Assembly: GCA_003216535.1 (NCBI GenBank)
Contig: QCIS01000002.1
Span: 93,774-157,773, forward strand
Source of the DNA: Prochlorococcus sp. AG-402-N08
Lineage (GTDB): Bacteria > Cyanobacteriota > Cyanobacteriia > PCC-6307 > Cyanobiaceae
Length of the DNA stretch: 64,000 nucleotides
Direction: 5' to 3'
In this document: positions 19,208 through 27,830 of the stretch, in pieces
Layout of the letters: each line of letters starts with the position of its first letter
Numbering within the stretch: position 1 is the stretch's first letter
Made by a program: the position numbers and the translations under genes
Notes under the pieces: generated by a model
Told to the model about the DNA's origin: nothing
The model's database searches: none
The model's input: the letters and a program-made list of their open reading frames with translations, nothing else

Positions 19208-20251
19208 ATGAGTTTGTCTAACACATCTACTAATAATAATCTCCCTAACTCTGTTCCTAGCGAACGTTTATGGTTAAGGTCAGAATTAATGGGAACACAA
19301 GTTATAACTACTGATACTGGGAGGCGTTTAGGCGTAGTTGGTGAAGTTGTTGTTGATATCGACAGAAGAGAGGTGGTCGCTTTGGGACTAAGAGATAATC
19401 CACTTACAAGATTTTTGCCAGGTTTGCCAAAATGGATGCCCTTAGAAAGTATAAAGCAAGTTGGAGATGTCATATTAGTTGACTCCCTTGATTCTTTGAG
19501 TGAAAGTTTTTCTCCAGATAGATATGCGAAGGTAATTAATTGTCAGGTGATTACAGAATCTGGACAACTTTTAGGCAGAGTTCTTGGCTTTTCTTTTGAT
19601 ATCGAGACTGGGGATTTGATTTCTCTTGTAATGGGTGCAGTTGGTGTTCCACTCTTAGGTGAGGGAGTTTTAAGTACTTGGGAAATTCCTGTCGAGGAAA
19701 TTGTAAGTAGTGGTACCGATAGGATTATTGTTTATGAAGGTGCTGAAGAGAAATTGAACCAATTAAGTAGTGGAATACTTGAGAAACTTGGAGTAGGGGG
19801 TTCTTCATGGGATGAAAGAGAAACAAATGGATACTCAGCAAATCTTGTGCCTGTTGAGAATCAGTTACTTTCAGGTTCGGAATCTGAACAGCAAAACAAT
19901 TTGGTCGAGGAATATGAAGAAGTTGTTGAAGAAGATGATTATGAAGATGATTATGAAGATGAACTCGAATATGTTGAAATAAAGGGTTCTTCAGAAGAAT
20001 TAAATAACAGAAAAAAGCTTTATATGGATAATGATTATTCTGATCAGATCGAGAATCAAAATAGTGTTAATCAAATAAATCAAGAAAACAATATTGATTT
20101 CAAGCAAAAGAAACAATCAACTACTAATTTACCTTCGAAAAGACCAATTCAAAATGCAACTGAAACTTTAGATATTGAACCATTAGATGAACAAAATTTA
20201 GTTCAAGATAATAAAAAATCAGAAAAGTTTGAAATTGATGATCCTTGGTAA
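19208..20251 (+). CDS. PRC-barrel domain protein with acidic tail
   Basis: The 347-aa protein has two PRC-barrel units. The first is around 25-100 (ELMGTQVITTDTGRRLGVV and DIDRREVVALGL). The second is around 105-180 (CQVITESGQLLGRVLGF and DIETGDLISLV). PRC barrels also occur in RimM and in photosynthetic reaction-centre H subunits. The remainder is low-complexity and very acidic around 235-260 (repeated DDYEDDYED-like stretches), then Asn/Gln-rich. It follows smc by about 45 bp, so it may be co-transcribed. Its role is unknown. Confidence 0.8.
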   Translation: MSLSNTSTNNNLPNSVPSERLWLRSELMGTQVITTDTGRRLGVVGEVVVDIDRREVVALGLRDNPLTRFLPGLPKWMPLESIKQVGDVILVDSLDSLSESFSPDRYAKVINCQVITESGQLLGRVLGFSFDIETGDLISLVMGAVGVPLLGEGVLSTWEIPVEEIVSSGTDRIIVYEGAEEKLNQLSSGILEKLGVGGSSWDERETNGYSANLVPVENQLLSGSESEQQNNLVEEYEEVVEEDDYEDDYEDELEYVEIKGSSEELNNRKKLYMDNDYSDQIENQNSVNQINQENNIDFKQKKQSTTNLPSKRPIQNATETLDIEPLDEQNLVQDNKKSEKFEIDDPW

Positions 20252-20254
20252 TTG

Positions 20255-21520
20255 TTAAAGTTTTTTTATTGAATTAACAATTATAGAAGCAAGTTTTTCT
20301 GCAGCACCATTATCGCCTCTCTCTTTTTGCAGATTATCCCTAATACTTTTTAACTGATCTTTATTTTTAATAAGAATTAGTACCTCTCTTGCAATTTTTT
20401 TAGGCGAAATATTACCTATTCTTTCAGGGACTATCATTTTTTTCGCTTTAATATTTGGCCAAGCAAAAAACTTCTTTTTTTTAAAATAAAATTTTTTAAT
20501 TATAAAAGTTTGAAATCTATTTATGAATGAAATTTTCCCAATTACTCCAAAAATACCATCCCAAGCATTCATCATATTTAAATGTTGAGTTGGGAGAACA
20601 ACTAACATTGGAAGAGCAATTGCTGCTAATTCTGCAGTATTTGCTCCTACAGTTGTAATTGCAAGATCACATTCTTTTAATATTTCATAGCAAGGATGTT
20701 TCTTGACTAGATAAATTTTTGTATTTTTTGATGTTTCAATTACATAATCAAAACAGGAGTCTTTGAAGTTTTTAATTGTTTTAATTTTTGATGAGTAATA
20801 TTTGGCAATTGGATTTCTGTTGCTTTGAAAAAATAAATATTCACTTTTATCAGTGGTTGGGGCAATGGGAATTACAAAATTTATATTTTGATTTTCTTCA
20901 GCTATATGATCCGCAACCTCTAAGAAGAAAGGAATTCCAACAGAAAGCTTTGCTTTTTTAGAACCAGGCAACAATGCAATGTAGTGTTTTTCTTTATTTT
21001 GTAATGATATTTCACTTTTAAGTTTGATATCTGCCATCAAATCGCCAATGACTTTACATTTATATTTATATCTATAAGGTATTAACTCTTTTACTTTTAT
21101 ATTCATAGCAGCAATTTCGTTGGTCCATTTGGGCCATCGCGAAACCCATTCAGCATATGTGATATTTAAATAACCTAATCTTTTAGCTAATAAAATGCTC
21201 CACAATTGATCCCCACCAAGGAAAATAACTACCCCTTTTTTTGGCCAATCCGCAAAAGAATGTGGCTTCATTATTAATTTCCAAAAACTTTTGGATTTTG
21301 TAATTAATTCGAATTTATTCCAAGAATTTGCAACTAAAAATTCTTTACCAGTGGCATTTGGGCAAGGAACTAGAACTAACCTGAGAGTGCAATAGAGTTT
21401 ATCGTCGTCAAATAGTGATTTAGTTATTTTGTAAAGTTCATCCACTACAGGATTTACCCATGTAGCTAATTCACCTGGACCATTGGAAACTATAACTACT
21501 GCAACTGATTTTTTTTTCAT
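20255..21520 (-). CDS. LpxB-like glycosyltransferase-fold protein, cyanobacterial
   Basis: The 421-aa protein has a GT-B-like layout. The N-terminal VSNGPGELATWVNPV resembles the start of lipid-A-disaccharide synthase (LpxB). The middle carries YIALLPGSKKAKLSVGIPFF, and the C-terminal half has CDLAITTVGANTAELAAIALPMLVVLPTQHLN, similar to the LpxB/MurG nucleotide-sugar site. Whether it makes a lipid A precursor is doubtful, since Prochlorococcus has a reduced lipopolysaccharide; I would call it a conserved LpxB-like protein. It sits directly downstream of the tRNA-Leu gene on the same strand. Confidence 0.65.
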   Translation of the reverse strand: MKKKSVAVVIVSNGPGELATWVNPVVDELYKITKSLFDDDKLYCTLRLVLVPCPNATGKEFLVANSWNKFELITKSKSFWKLIMKPHSFADWPKKGVVIFLGGDQLWSILLAKRLGYLNITYAEWVSRWPKWTNEIAAMNIKVKELIPYRYKYKCKVIGDLMADIKLKSEISLQNKEKHYIALLPGSKKAKLSVGIPFFLEVADHIAEENQNINFVIPIAPTTDKSEYLFFQSNRNPIAKYYSSKIKTIKNFKDSCFDYVIETSKNTKIYLVKKHPCYEILKECDLAITTVGANTAELAAIALPMLVVLPTQHLNMMNAWDGIFGVIGKISFINRFQTFIIKKFYFKKKKFFAWPNIKAKKMIVPERIGNISPKKIAREVLILIKNKDQLKSIRDNLQKERGDNGAAEKLASIIVNSIKKL

Positions 21521-21545
21521 TGCAGTTAAACAAGATTACATTAAA

Positions 21546-21627
21546 TGCGGACGGCGAGACTTGAACTCGCAAGGCCGAAGCCACACGCTCCTTAGACGTG
21601 CGCGTCTACCAATTCCGCCACGTCCGC
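21546..21627 (-). tRNA. tRNA-Leu (anticodon AAG)
   Basis: On the minus strand the acceptor strands GCGGACG and CGTCCGC pair fully. A D-arm region with AATTGGTAGAC, an anticodon stem CACGT/GCGTG with loop CTAAGGA, a short variable arm (GGC TTCG GCC) and a T arm GCGAG/CTCGC complete a class II tRNA typical of leucine. Loop positions 3-5 read AAG, so position 34 is A. CCA is not encoded. The 82-nt length is normal for tRNA-Leu. Confidence 0.95.
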
Positions 21628-21889
21628 AAAGGGTTTTCAGTAACCGGGTGATTCCTAAACCTTAAAAATATCATACATTATTGGCTGAAATAAGGATGTA
21701 GTTCTAAAAGAGTATTTTTGAATATCATGAATTATTTTTCTATTGCATAAAACAAATATTTATACATATATAACGTTCTAGGTTGTATTGTAAACAATGT
21801 GCTCTGAACACTAAAAAAATTTTGTTAAATACTTTGGCAAAGAATTTTTTATTTTAAGTCATTTTCATTTCTTCAATTTAATTTTCATA

Positions 21890-23239
21890 ATGATTGAAAA
21901 AGTTTTAATTGCTAATCGTGGAGAAATAGCTTTGCGAATTGTAAGAAGTTGTAGAGAACTAGGCATTGGAACTGTTGCAGTTTTTAGCACTATCGATAAG
22001 AAAGCATTGCATGTTCAGCTTGCTGATGAAGCGGTTTGCGTTGGAGATTCGTTAAGTAATAAGAGTTATTTAAATATTCCAAATATACTTGCTGCTGCTA
22101 CATCGAGAGGAGTTGATGCTATTCATCCTGGTTATGGATTTCTTGCTGAAAATGATAAATTTGCTGAGATGTGTAACGATCACGGCATAGTTTTTATTGG
22201 CCCATCTCCTAAAGCTATTAGATCTATGGGAGATAAATCTACAGCTAAAGAAACTATGGAAGTAGTAGGAGTTCCAACAGTACCAGGTAGTAAAGGTTTG
22301 TTATCAAATGTTGATGAGGCTTATAAATTGGCAAATGATATCGGCTATCCAGTAATCATCAAAGCTACTGCTGGAGGTGGTGGAAGAGGTATGAGGTTGG
22401 TTGAAAACTCTGATAATCTTGAAAAAATGTTTAAAGCAGCTCAAGGCGAAGCAGAAGCAGCTTTTGGTAATGATGGTTTATATATGGAGAAATTTATAAA
22501 AAAGCCAAGACATGTAGAAATTCAAATTTTGGCTGATAGGTCTGGTAATGTTATTCATTTAGGAGAGCGAGATTGTTCAGTTCAAAGAAGACATCAGAAG
22601 TTATTAGAAGAGTCTCCTAGTCCTGCAATCAACACTGAGTTAAGAAAAAAAATGGGAAATGCAGCTATTGCTGCTGCAAAAAGTATCGGTTACGAAGGAG
22701 CTGGGACGGTTGAATTTTTAGTTGATGATGATAATAATTTTTATTTTATGGAAATGAATACTAGGATTCAAGTTGAACATCCTGTTACTGAAATGGTTAC
22801 GGGAGTTGATTTAATAGCTGAGCAAATTAAAATCGCAAGCGGAGCAAACTTGGAATTTAATCAGGATGATATCCATTTAAACGGTCATGCCATTGAATGT
22901 AGAATAAACGCTGAAGATCCTTCTCACAATTTCCGACCATCACCTGGAAAAATAACTGGGTGGCTTCCTCCTGGTGGTCCTGGTGTAAGGGTGGATAGTC
23001 ATGTTTATACTGGCTATGAAATACCTCCTTTCTATGACTCATTAATTGGTAAATTAATAGTCTGGGGGAAAGATCGCAATACTGCAATTAAACGAATGAA
23101 TAGGGCTTTAAATGAATGCGCAGTAACAGGTATCCCTACAACAATTAACTTTCATCTAACCTTACTGAATAAACCTAAATTTAAGGAAGGTAAGATACAT
23201 ACTAAATATGTAGAAGAAGAATTATTACCAAATTACTGA
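21890..23239 (+). CDS. accC: Acetyl-CoA carboxylase, biotin carboxylase subunit
   Basis: AccC carboxylates biotin on AccB using ATP and bicarbonate, the first half-reaction of fatty acid synthesis. The 449-aa protein starts [22 protein letters not shown], of which the first part is the family signature. The ATP-grasp glycine loop GGGGRGMR is near residue 165, and [14 protein letters not shown] near 285-300. It is a normal length. A 262-bp gap separates it from tRNA-Leu. The carrier gene accB is not adjacent, as is common in cyanobacteria. Confidence 0.97.
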   Translation: MIEKVLIANRGEIALRIVRSCRELGIGTVAVFSTIDKKALHVQLADEAVCVGDSLSNKSYLNIPNILAAATSRGVDAIHPGYGFLAENDKFAEMCNDHGIVFIGPSPKAIRSMGDKSTAKETMEVVGVPTVPGSKGLLSNVDEAYKLANDIGYPVIIKATAGGGGRGMRLVENSDNLEKMFKAAQGEAEAAFGNDGLYMEKFIKKPRHVEIQILADRSGNVIHLGERDCSVQRRHQKLLEESPSPAINTELRKKMGNAAIAAAKSIGYEGAGTVEFLVDDDNNFYFMEMNTRIQVEHPVTEMVTGVDLIAEQIKIASGANLEFNQDDIHLNGHAIECRINAEDPSHNFRPSPGKITGWLPPGGPGVRVDSHVYTGYEIPPFYDSLIGKLIVWGKDRNTAIKRMNRALNECAVTGIPTTINFHLTLLNKPKFKEGKIHTKYVEEELLPNY

Positions 23240-23257
23240 GAAATAATTATATGATCT

Positions 23258-23572
23258 CTATGAGATATGGCTATGCAATGCAAGTTTTATTAGACCTTGC
23301 TGGCCGACTAAAATTTCTCTTAAAAAGCTTATAATTCCAATCCAAATTACGGGGCCAACATCAACTCCTCCAATAGAGGGAATTAATTTTCTTGTTAAAT
23401 TAAGAATAGAGCTTGATGGTATTGAAATTAATAACCATAAACCTTTACTTAAATCAATTTTTGGGTACCAAGTAAGAATTAATCTTATTAGAAAAACTAT
23501 AGTTAGATATGAAAGAGAAATTCCTAAACTAACATCTAAAATTTGAAGAGATTTTACAAGCAAGGAAATCAC
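23258..23572 (-). CDS. YggT family (Ycf19-like) membrane protein
   Basis: The 104-aa protein has two membrane helices (ISLSYLTIVFLIRLILTWY near 15-35 and VGPVIWIGIISFLREIL near 72-90) around a short loop with TRKLIPSIGGVDVGP, the pattern of the YggT/Ycf19 family. Chloroplast and cyanobacterial relatives affect thylakoid nucleoid distribution and cytochrome b6f maturation (family knowledge). It is convergent with accC and divergent from psbX across about 80 bp. Confidence 0.85.
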   Translation of the reverse strand: MISLLVKSLQILDVSLGISLSYLTIVFLIRLILTWYPKIDLSKGLWLLISIPSSSILNLTRKLIPSIGGVDVGPVIWIGIISFLREILVGQQGLIKLALHSHIS

Positions 23573-23653
23573 AATTATTTAATTCATCTTAATAAATAAC
23601 CCATATAAACGTATTTAATTCGTATTATAAATTGAGAATTTAATATTTAAAAA

Positions 23654-23839
23654 GTGTTTCAAATCTCAAATTTATTACTAGCTGCAGATTTTTCTGCTGA
23701 AGTTGCAAATAATTCCGCAGTTGGAATGATAGGTAGTTTTATTGCCGCTGCTTTACTTATCGTTATTCCAGCTAGTGCATTTTTGATTTTTGTCAGTCAA
23801 AAAGATTCCCTAGATCGTACTTCTACCGGTAGACGCTAG
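23654..23839 (+). CDS. psbX: Photosystem II subunit PsbX
   Basis: PsbX is a small single-pass subunit at the periphery of photosystem II, near the quinone exchange region. The 61-aa product has an N-terminal extension ([17 protein letters not shown]), then the membrane helix [23 protein letters not shown] and the diagnostic C-terminal VSQKDSLDR. The start is GTG at 23654. The extension makes it longer than the roughly 40-aa mature cyanobacterial form. It precedes ycf66 on the same strand by about 80 bp. Confidence 0.93.
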   Translation: MFQISNLLLAADFSAEVANNSAVGMIGSFIAAALLIVIPASAFLIFVSQKDSLDRTSTGRR

Positions 23840-23908
23840 TTTTTGTAGAAGTTTTAAGTACACTATATATATAGGGTAATTTAAGCACCCCTTTAAAAAA
23901 TAAATTTT

Positions 23909-23912
23909 GGAG
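23909..23912 (+). promoter_or_regulatory. Shine-Dalgarno GGAG deciding the ycf66 start
   Basis: GGAG lies 7 bp before the GTG at 23920 and supports that start. The out-of-frame ATG at 23918, which overlaps it, does not open the long frame. Clear Shine-Dalgarno sequences are uncommon in this window. Confidence 0.6.
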
Positions 23913-23919
23913 AAAGAAT

Positions 23920-24849
23920 GTGGTCAATGCTAGTCTCAATTGGGCCAGTATTGTTGGTATTGTCCTCGCTGTATGTGGAGGTGGCCTTTATTTCTTAAGG
24001 TCTTTTAAACCTGCATTAGCAAGAGATTATGATGTTTTTTTCGCAGCTATAGGACTTTTATGCGGGGGAATATTATTTTTTCAAGGCTGGAGGTTAGATC
24101 CCATCCTTCAGTTTGGTCAGTTTTTGTTAGCGGGAACTACAGTTTTTTTCGCATATGAAAGTGTGCGATTGAGGGGAGTTGCTACTGACCAAGCTAGAAG
24201 GTCATCTTATTTTGATGATGATCCTATTTCTGATGCGCCCAGAAATTCTAGAGGTCGATTTAATGAAGATTACGATAGGTTTGAAGAAACTGAAAGACCT
24301 TCAAGAAGATTTAAGCCTCAAGAAGATGAATTTGAAGAAGACTATCTAGAGGAAAGATCTCGTAGAAGGAATGTTTCAAGAGCTATACCTTCTGCGGCTG
24401 CAAGTAGAAGTAGGCCATCTACAAGAGAAGCAAATCAGTTTGAAAATGATGAACCTATAAGGAGAAGAAGACCGACTCCCCAAGACAAAAATAGTAATCA
24501 ATCAGAAGGAAATAAGTTTGGTGAGAGACGTAACTTATCTCGTAATGAAGTTAAAACAGGATCAAGACCCAGGAGGAATCGGACAGTTTCTAGACAAGAT
24601 AATATTACTTCTACTGATGATTCTTCTCCATCAAGAAAAAATCCTACAAGATCTCCTATTAGGCAGCAAATTTCAAAAGCTGGAGTAGAAGATGTTTCAT
24701 TCAAAGACTCTAATCAAGTAAAAAAAACTCGTGAGAATAGTAGAGTAAGCTCTTCAGCTAGAGCAAGTTCAAAAAATCAAAATGGAAGATATACTGTTGG
24801 AACAAACAAAAAGAAACCTAGAGATAACAGTTCTAGATTTGATGATTAA
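23920..24849 (+). CDS. ycf66: Ycf66 family protein with long charged tail
   Basis: The first 90 or so residues have three hydrophobic segments (NWASIVGIVLAVCGGGLYFL, DVFFAAIGLLCGGILFF, LQFGQFLLAGTTVFFA) and then YESVRLRG, which define the Ycf66 family of cyanobacteria and chloroplasts. The remaining 215 residues are low-complexity, rich in Arg, Ser, Asp, Glu and Asn, and probably disordered. Function is not established. The GTG start has a GGAG at good spacing. Its stop codon directly abuts the stop of the convergent hli gene with no base between them. Confidence 0.85.
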   Translation: MVNASLNWASIVGIVLAVCGGGLYFLRSFKPALARDYDVFFAAIGLLCGGILFFQGWRLDPILQFGQFLLAGTTVFFAYESVRLRGVATDQARRSSYFDDDPISDAPRNSRGRFNEDYDRFEETERPSRRFKPQEDEFEEDYLEERSRRRNVSRAIPSAAASRSRPSTREANQFENDEPIRRRRPTPQDKNSNQSEGNKFGERRNLSRNEVKTGSRPRRNRTVSRQDNITSTDDSSPSRKNPTRSPIRQQISKAGVEDVSFKDSNQVKKTRENSRVSSSARASSKNQNGRYTVGTNKKKPRDNSSRFDD

Positions 24850-25125
24850 TTATAAGATTCCTGCCCATTTTAAAAACGATTGTTGACTAAATAATTCAAT
24901 TAGTATTATGGCTATGAATCCGATCATTGCAAATCTTCCATTAGTTATTTCAGAATAATTACCCCACCCAAATTTGTATTCATCTTCAATATCTATTGAT
25001 TTTTCTTCTAACTTGTTGTCTCTAGTTTGTTCATTGACGTAATTTCCATCTTGCTGCTTTTTTATAGAACTCTTATTCTCTAAATTAGTGACTTCTGAGT
25101 TAGTTTGTTCTTCTTTAGAATTCAT
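24850..25125 (-). CDS. hli: High-light-inducible protein (Hli/Scp)
   Basis: Hli proteins are one-helix relatives of LHC antennae that bind chlorophyll and carotenoid and protect photosystem assembly under stress. The 91-aa product has an unusually long, charged N-terminal part (about 50 residues). The conserved core follows: FGWGNYSEITNGRFAMIGF with the E-x2-N-G-R-x-A-M chlorophyll-binding motif, then an Ile/Leu-rich helix. It is the last gene of a minus-strand run after the ABC exporter (8-bp gap) and ends flush with ycf66. Confidence 0.93.
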   Translation of the reverse strand: MNSKEEQTNSEVTNLENKSSIKKQQDGNYVNEQTRDNKLEEKSIDIEDEYKFGWGNYSEITNGRFAMIGFIAIILIELFSQQSFLKWAGIL

Positions 25126-25133
25126 TTTTTTTA

Positions 25134-27116
25134 CTAATCCTTAAAATTATACTTATCTGAAGTCAATAATTTCCAATCTCCATGTCCATTTAATTCTAAA
25201 ATATTTTCATGAAAATCTTTTAAGCTAGGTCTATGTCCAACACTGATAAGAGAAAGTTCTCGTTCTTTTAGTAAACTATATAGTTTTTTTTCAGTATCAA
25301 TATCTAAAGCACTTGTTGCCTCATCAAGTACAGCAAATCTTGGAGAATTAAGTAAGAGTCTTGCAAAAGCTAATCTTTGTTGCTCGCCTAGAGAAAGAAT
25401 TCTTGGCCAATCTTGTTTGATATCAAGATTAGGATAACGATCCACTAACGTTTTTAAATTTACTTCATGAAGTACAGAAGTGAGATGCTGATCACTAAAT
25501 TTCTTAACTTCTGTGGGATAACATAATTGTTCCCTGAGAGAACCTAGTAACATATAAGGTTTTTGAGGAATAAATAATAATTCTCCAATTTTTGGTTTTT
25601 TTATTTCCCCATGATCCGGTTCCCACAAACCACTAATCATTCTTAGTAAAGATGTTTTTCCGCACCCAGAAGGTCCTACAACTAAAAGTGATTGATTATT
25701 ATCGATGCTCAAATTTAAATTCTTAATTATTCTTTTATTTGATCCAGGTGGGCAAAGGTCAGCATTATTAATAAGAATTGAGGGATAATTTGAAATAATT
25801 TTTTGATTGCTTGTAGGGCTAGTTTGACTAATAGATTCTACTTTTGATTGGAATCCTTCTAATCTGCCGATCCCTGCAGTAAATTTTGCAAGTTCTTCAA
25901 TTTGATTAACTATGAAAAATAATGAACCTTCGACCATTCCAAATGCAAAGCTTGCCTGAATAAAACGCCCATAATCAATATCACCTTTAAAGTAAGGGAT
26001 AGCCATTATTAAATATGGGAAGAAATTTCCGGCATAATTAATGGATCTTCTCATGACGTCAATTATGACTCTCCATATAATTAGTAAATTAAAGTTTCTA
26101 ACCACTTCTCCTAGGCGCCTTTCAGTTTCACTTTGCTCAGGATTCTCCCCAGAGTAAAAGGCTATTGATTCAGCATTATCTCTAATATGTACTAAGCCAT
26201 ATCGAAAATCTGCTTCATATCTGAGTTGATCAAAGTCAATCTTTACAAGATTTTTCCCAGCAATTAAAAGGATAGAAGTTGCAAATGCAGCGTAACCAAA
26301 TAAAGAAAAAGTAAGTGTTGTACTTATACTCCATAAAATAAGAATATTGAGTGAAAATGTTAGTAGTGCATCAAAAATACCTAATGTGAAAGACAGACTT
26401 TGCCCGGTAAAAGCTCGGGTATCATCTGTGATCCTTTGATCTGGATTATCTACATCAGTTTGATCTTCATCATTGGGATTTAATTGGTAATAAGCTTTAT
26501 TAGTCATATAATCTTTGACTAAACTTTTTGAAAGCCATTCTCGCCAAATTATTCCTAACTTATATGTAAAAAATATTTGGGAAACACGTATTGGTAAAGC
26601 TACAGCAAAACAACAAGCATAAATCCCCAATATCCGATAAAACCCATCTTCTTGTTTTTCTACCAAAGCATTTGTTAAATCTCTTGCTATAAATCCAATA
26701 CCTGCGTTTATTCCGTTTACAGCTAAAAGCATTAATACAATTATCGCTAGGAATAACCAATGTAACCATCTACGGTTTTTTAATTGACGTCTTAAGCTAA
26801 AAAAGCTGCCTGATCCAATTAGAAATAAGGCAGAGAAAAGTAATCCCCAGCTGCCAGCCCAAATTGAATTTACAGTACTTACTACACCTCCGAAATACTT
26901 TTCAAGAAAAATTGGTTTAAAGCTCTCAAAAAAACTGATTATTCCTGTAAGACCAACAAGTACTACTCCGCCAACACAAAATAAAAGAGAAACCAAAAGC
27001 CACATAAATTGAAATCCATTACATTGATCTATGGGAAGAAAAAATGGTTGAGATAGCTTTCTTAATTTTTGTAATTGGTATAGAATTTTGGATTTATTTT
27101 TAACTGCTTTATTCAT
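25134..27116 (-). CDS. ABC exporter, SbmA/BacA-ABCD type, fused permease and ATPase
   Basis: The roughly 660-aa half-transporter has an N-terminal membrane domain with about six helices (residues 40-390), including EWLSKSLVKDYMTNKAYYQL, a motif of the ABC_membrane_2 family. The ATPase follows, with Walker A VGPSGCGKTS near 485, signature LSLGEQQR, Walker B FAVLDEATSALD and the H-loop SVGHRPSL. Relatives include YddA, BacA and peroxisomal ABCD transporters, which move fatty acyl-CoA, cobalamin or peptides; substrate here is unknown. I prefer the ATG at 27116 over the GTG one codon upstream. Confidence 0.9.
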   Translation of the reverse strand: MNKAVKNKSKILYQLQKLRKLSQPFFLPIDQCNGFQFMWLLVSLLFCVGGVVLVGLTGIISFFESFKPIFLEKYFGGVVSTVNSIWAGSWGLLFSALFLIGSGSFFSLRRQLKNRRWLHWLFLAIIVLMLLAVNGINAGIGFIARDLTNALVEKQEDGFYRILGIYACCFAVALPIRVSQIFFTYKLGIIWREWLSKSLVKDYMTNKAYYQLNPNDEDQTDVDNPDQRITDDTRAFTGQSLSFTLGIFDALLTFSLNILILWSISTTLTFSLFGYAAFATSILLIAGKNLVKIDFDQLRYEADFRYGLVHIRDNAESIAFYSGENPEQSETERRLGEVVRNFNLLIIWRVIIDVMRRSINYAGNFFPYLIMAIPYFKGDIDYGRFIQASFAFGMVEGSLFFIVNQIEELAKFTAGIGRLEGFQSKVESISQTSPTSNQKIISNYPSILINNADLCPPGSNKRIIKNLNLSIDNNQSLLVVGPSGCGKTSLLRMISGLWEPDHGEIKKPKIGELLFIPQKPYMLLGSLREQLCYPTEVKKFSDQHLTSVLHEVNLKTLVDRYPNLDIKQDWPRILSLGEQQRLAFARLLLNSPRFAVLDEATSALDIDTEKKLYSLLKERELSLISVGHRPSLKDFHENILELNGHGDWKLLTSDKYNFKD

Positions 27117-27158
27117 CACTCTACAAGTTTTATAAAATAAATTATAGCTTTTAAAAGT

Positions 27159-27437
27159 CTATTGACCAAAGCCAATAAATGAAAGTGCCCAGTTAGGTAA
27201 ATTTAAGTAATTCAATATTGTTGCATCAAATTCATGAACTTTTGGAAATGATTTATCTAATACCCACCATAGTAGAAAAGGTAAATTAAATAAAATTTGT
27301 AATTGCCATTTATAAGTTAAAACGCTCCAAATTTTTATTAACTTGGTTTTGAGGGAATCATCTAACTCTTCCCAATTTTTTGAGATTAAATTTAATAAAT
27401 TTTTGGATCCTGTATTTAGGGAATCTGGCGTATTCAT
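27159..27437 (-). CDS. Small conserved-looking protein with one hydrophobic segment
   Basis: I do not recognise a family. The 92-aa product has a charged N-terminal half (NWEELDDSLKTKLIKIWSVLTY), then LQILFNLPFLLWWVLDKS, which could be a membrane segment, and a Trp-rich tail. It sits between the HIT gene (47 bp) and the ABC exporter (42 bp), all on the same strand, so it is likely in one transcript with them. A link to the exporter is only suggested by position. Confidence 0.65.
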   Translation of the reverse strand: MNTPDSLNTGSKNLLNLISKNWEELDDSLKTKLIKIWSVLTYKWQLQILFNLPFLLWWVLDKSFPKVHEFDATILNYLNLPNWALSFIGFGQ

Positions 27438-27483
27438 TTGTTTTTTACTTATTTATAACCTATAAATATTTATTTCGAGAGTT

Positions 27484-27825
27484 TTAACCTGGAGGCCAAT
27501 TCATTTTTCTTCCAGATAAAAAATGAATATGCAAATGAAAAACTGTTTGTCCCGATTCTGCTCCAGTATTAATTACTGTTCTCCAATTAGTTAAATTTTT
27601 TGATTTAGCTATTTTGCTACCCACAAATAGTAAATGCCCTAATAAATTTACATCTTCTTCAATACACTTCAATAAGCTTATAATTGGCTTTTTAGGAATC
27701 ACTAAAAAATGCACTGGAGCTTGCGCTTGGATATCATTAAAAGCAATACAAAACTCATCTTCATAAAGCTTATCACATGGTATTTCTTCATTAATTATTT
27801 TTTGAAATATTGTAGTTTCAGTCAC
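27484..27825 (-). CDS. HIT-family nucleotide hydrolase (HinT-like)
   Basis: The 113-aa protein has the complete fold markers: IFQKIINEEIPCDKLYED at the start and the histidine triad FHLHIHF with His97, His99 and His101. HinT proteins hydrolyse purine nucleotide phosphoramidates and aminoacyl-adenylates in the cytosol. It begins 5 bp after the stop of def on the same strand. Confidence 0.93.
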   Translation of the reverse strand: MTETTIFQKIINEEIPCDKLYEDEFCIAFNDIQAQAPVHFLVIPKKPIISLLKCIEEDVNLLGHLLFVGSKIAKSKNLTNWRTVINTGAESGQTVFHLHIHFLSGRKMNWPPG

Positions 27826-27830
27826 TAAAA

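Noticed and set aside
21546..21627. tRNA-Leu as an island attachment site
   Set aside because: The flanks hold ordinary core genes (LpxB-like and accC), with no integrase and no repeat of the tRNA 3' end noticed nearby.
21628..21889. Gene or riboswitch in the gap upstream of accC
   Set aside because: Only very short frames and no stable GC-containing stem were seen; it is most likely promoter and leader sequence.
23863..23874. CTATATATATAG palindrome between psbX and ycf66
   Set aside because: A simple TA run in an AT-rich gap; expected by chance and more likely part of a promoter than an operator.
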